Assembly (NCBI GenBank): GCA_012798145.1
Contig: JAAZNT010000316.1
Span: forward strand, 1-5,552
Source of the DNA: Thermoanaerobaculaceae bacterium
Lineage (GTDB): Bacteria; Acidobacteriota; UBA4820
Length of the DNA stretch: 5,552 nucleotides
Reading direction: 5' to 3'
The notes beneath the pieces were generated by a model. It searched no databases and had not been told where the DNA came from. It worked only from the letters and a program-made list of their open reading frames with translations. Shown piece by piece: positions 5,314 through 5,552 of this stretch (positions are counted from its first letter, which is position 1; each line of letters starts with the position of its first letter). The translations under genes were made by a program, and so were the position numbers.

Positions 5314-5552
5314 CCCTTCGGACGAAGAATTTGAAATTCTTTTGAACGACATTGTAAAAGTATTTGATATACTGCCATTAAGAACTAAAAAATTGCTTTT
5401 TGTTAATCTTTTTGACAAAATATCCTCTCTTAAGGTTATGCTTGAAGAAGATCAAAAAAAAGTCAGCGATGAGGATTTGTATTTGGCGCTGACAAGCAAA
5501 TTTGATAGAATTCAAATTCTTAGGGTTGCTGAGGCAATGAAATTTCTTAGTG
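5303..5552 (+). CDS. Unknown cytoplasmic protein (partial; 3' end beyond the window)
   Basis: An open frame of 83 codons runs from ATG 5303 to the window edge with no stop. It begins MSYDPSDEEFEILL and continues as an amphipathic, helix-rich, charged protein with hydrophobic patches such as LLFVNLFDKI (31-40) and ILRVAEAMKFL (72-82). No signal peptide, membrane span or catalytic motif is visible in this part, and I do not recognise a family. It overlaps the preceding gene by 11 nt; AAAGG at 5288-5292 lies 10 nt before the ATG, a plausible though slightly distant SD. Codon use looks like that of the neighbours. The gene probably continues the meaB-mce operon. It could be a regulator or adaptor, but nothing seen here decides that. 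Confidence 0.7.
   Translation, partial: MSYDPSDEEFEILLNDIVKVFDILPLRTKKLLFVNLFDKISSLKVMLEEDQKKVSDEDLYLALTSKFDRIQILRVAEAMKFLS

Noticed and set aside
5310..5345. ATG 5310 with an ATGA overlap as the start of the last gene
   Set aside because: That frame stops after 11 codons; ATG 5303 stays open to the window edge.

Overview
The window is an AT-rich stretch of a bacterial chromosome with typical bacterial spacing: tight operons, good Shine-Dalgarno sites, an intrinsic terminator and a tRNA gene. A predicted lipoprotein with an SPII signal and a single-span TPR protein of the YfgM type suggest a Gram-negative cell envelope. The phylum cannot be fixed by reading. The combination of a GAF/AAA+ sigma-54 activator, a MeaB-epimerase pair and a small protein with a 'PREK-WG' motif reminds me of Acidobacteriota/Aminicenantota-like genomes, but this is a weak impression from memory. 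I see no insertion sequence, phage gene, CRISPR array or toxin-antitoxin pair.

Layout. Transcription diverges from a short intergenic region at 2278-2363. Leftward (minus strand) lie an acylphosphatase gene (2277-2002), a tRNA-Arg(CCU) gene (1991-1916), a membrane-anchored TPR protein gene (1893-1078) and a sigma-54-dependent activator gene (1076 to beyond base 1). Gaps are only 10, 22 and 1 nt, so the tRNA appears to sit inside a mixed tRNA/mRNA transcription unit. Rightward, a single-gene unit encodes a coiled-coil lipoprotein (2364-3509), closed by a strong intrinsic terminator (3532-3570). A well-formed sigma-70-type promoter (3577-3605) then starts a second rightward operon: meaB (3624-4571), methylmalonyl-CoA epimerase (4568-4963), an unrecognised 117-aa protein (4960-5313) and an unrecognised ORF (5303 to beyond 5552). 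All successive genes in this operon overlap by 4 to 11 nt.

How the genes work together. MeaB is the GTPase chaperone that loads and protects adenosylcobalamin-dependent methylmalonyl-CoA mutase. The epimerase interconverts (S)- and (R)-methylmalonyl-CoA, one step from that mutase. Together they mark a propionyl-CoA/succinyl-CoA interconversion route, although no mutase gene is in the window. The two unknown proteins are translationally coupled to this pair, which makes them the most interesting genes here. The left operon has no obvious single pathway: metabolic housekeeping (acylphosphatase), a tRNA, an envelope-associated TPR protein and a transcription activator.

I did not find a clearly new multi-gene defence or mobile system. 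The best leads are the coupled unknown genes after the epimerase, the lipoprotein's LysM-like segment between two coiled coils, and the tRNA embedded in an operon.
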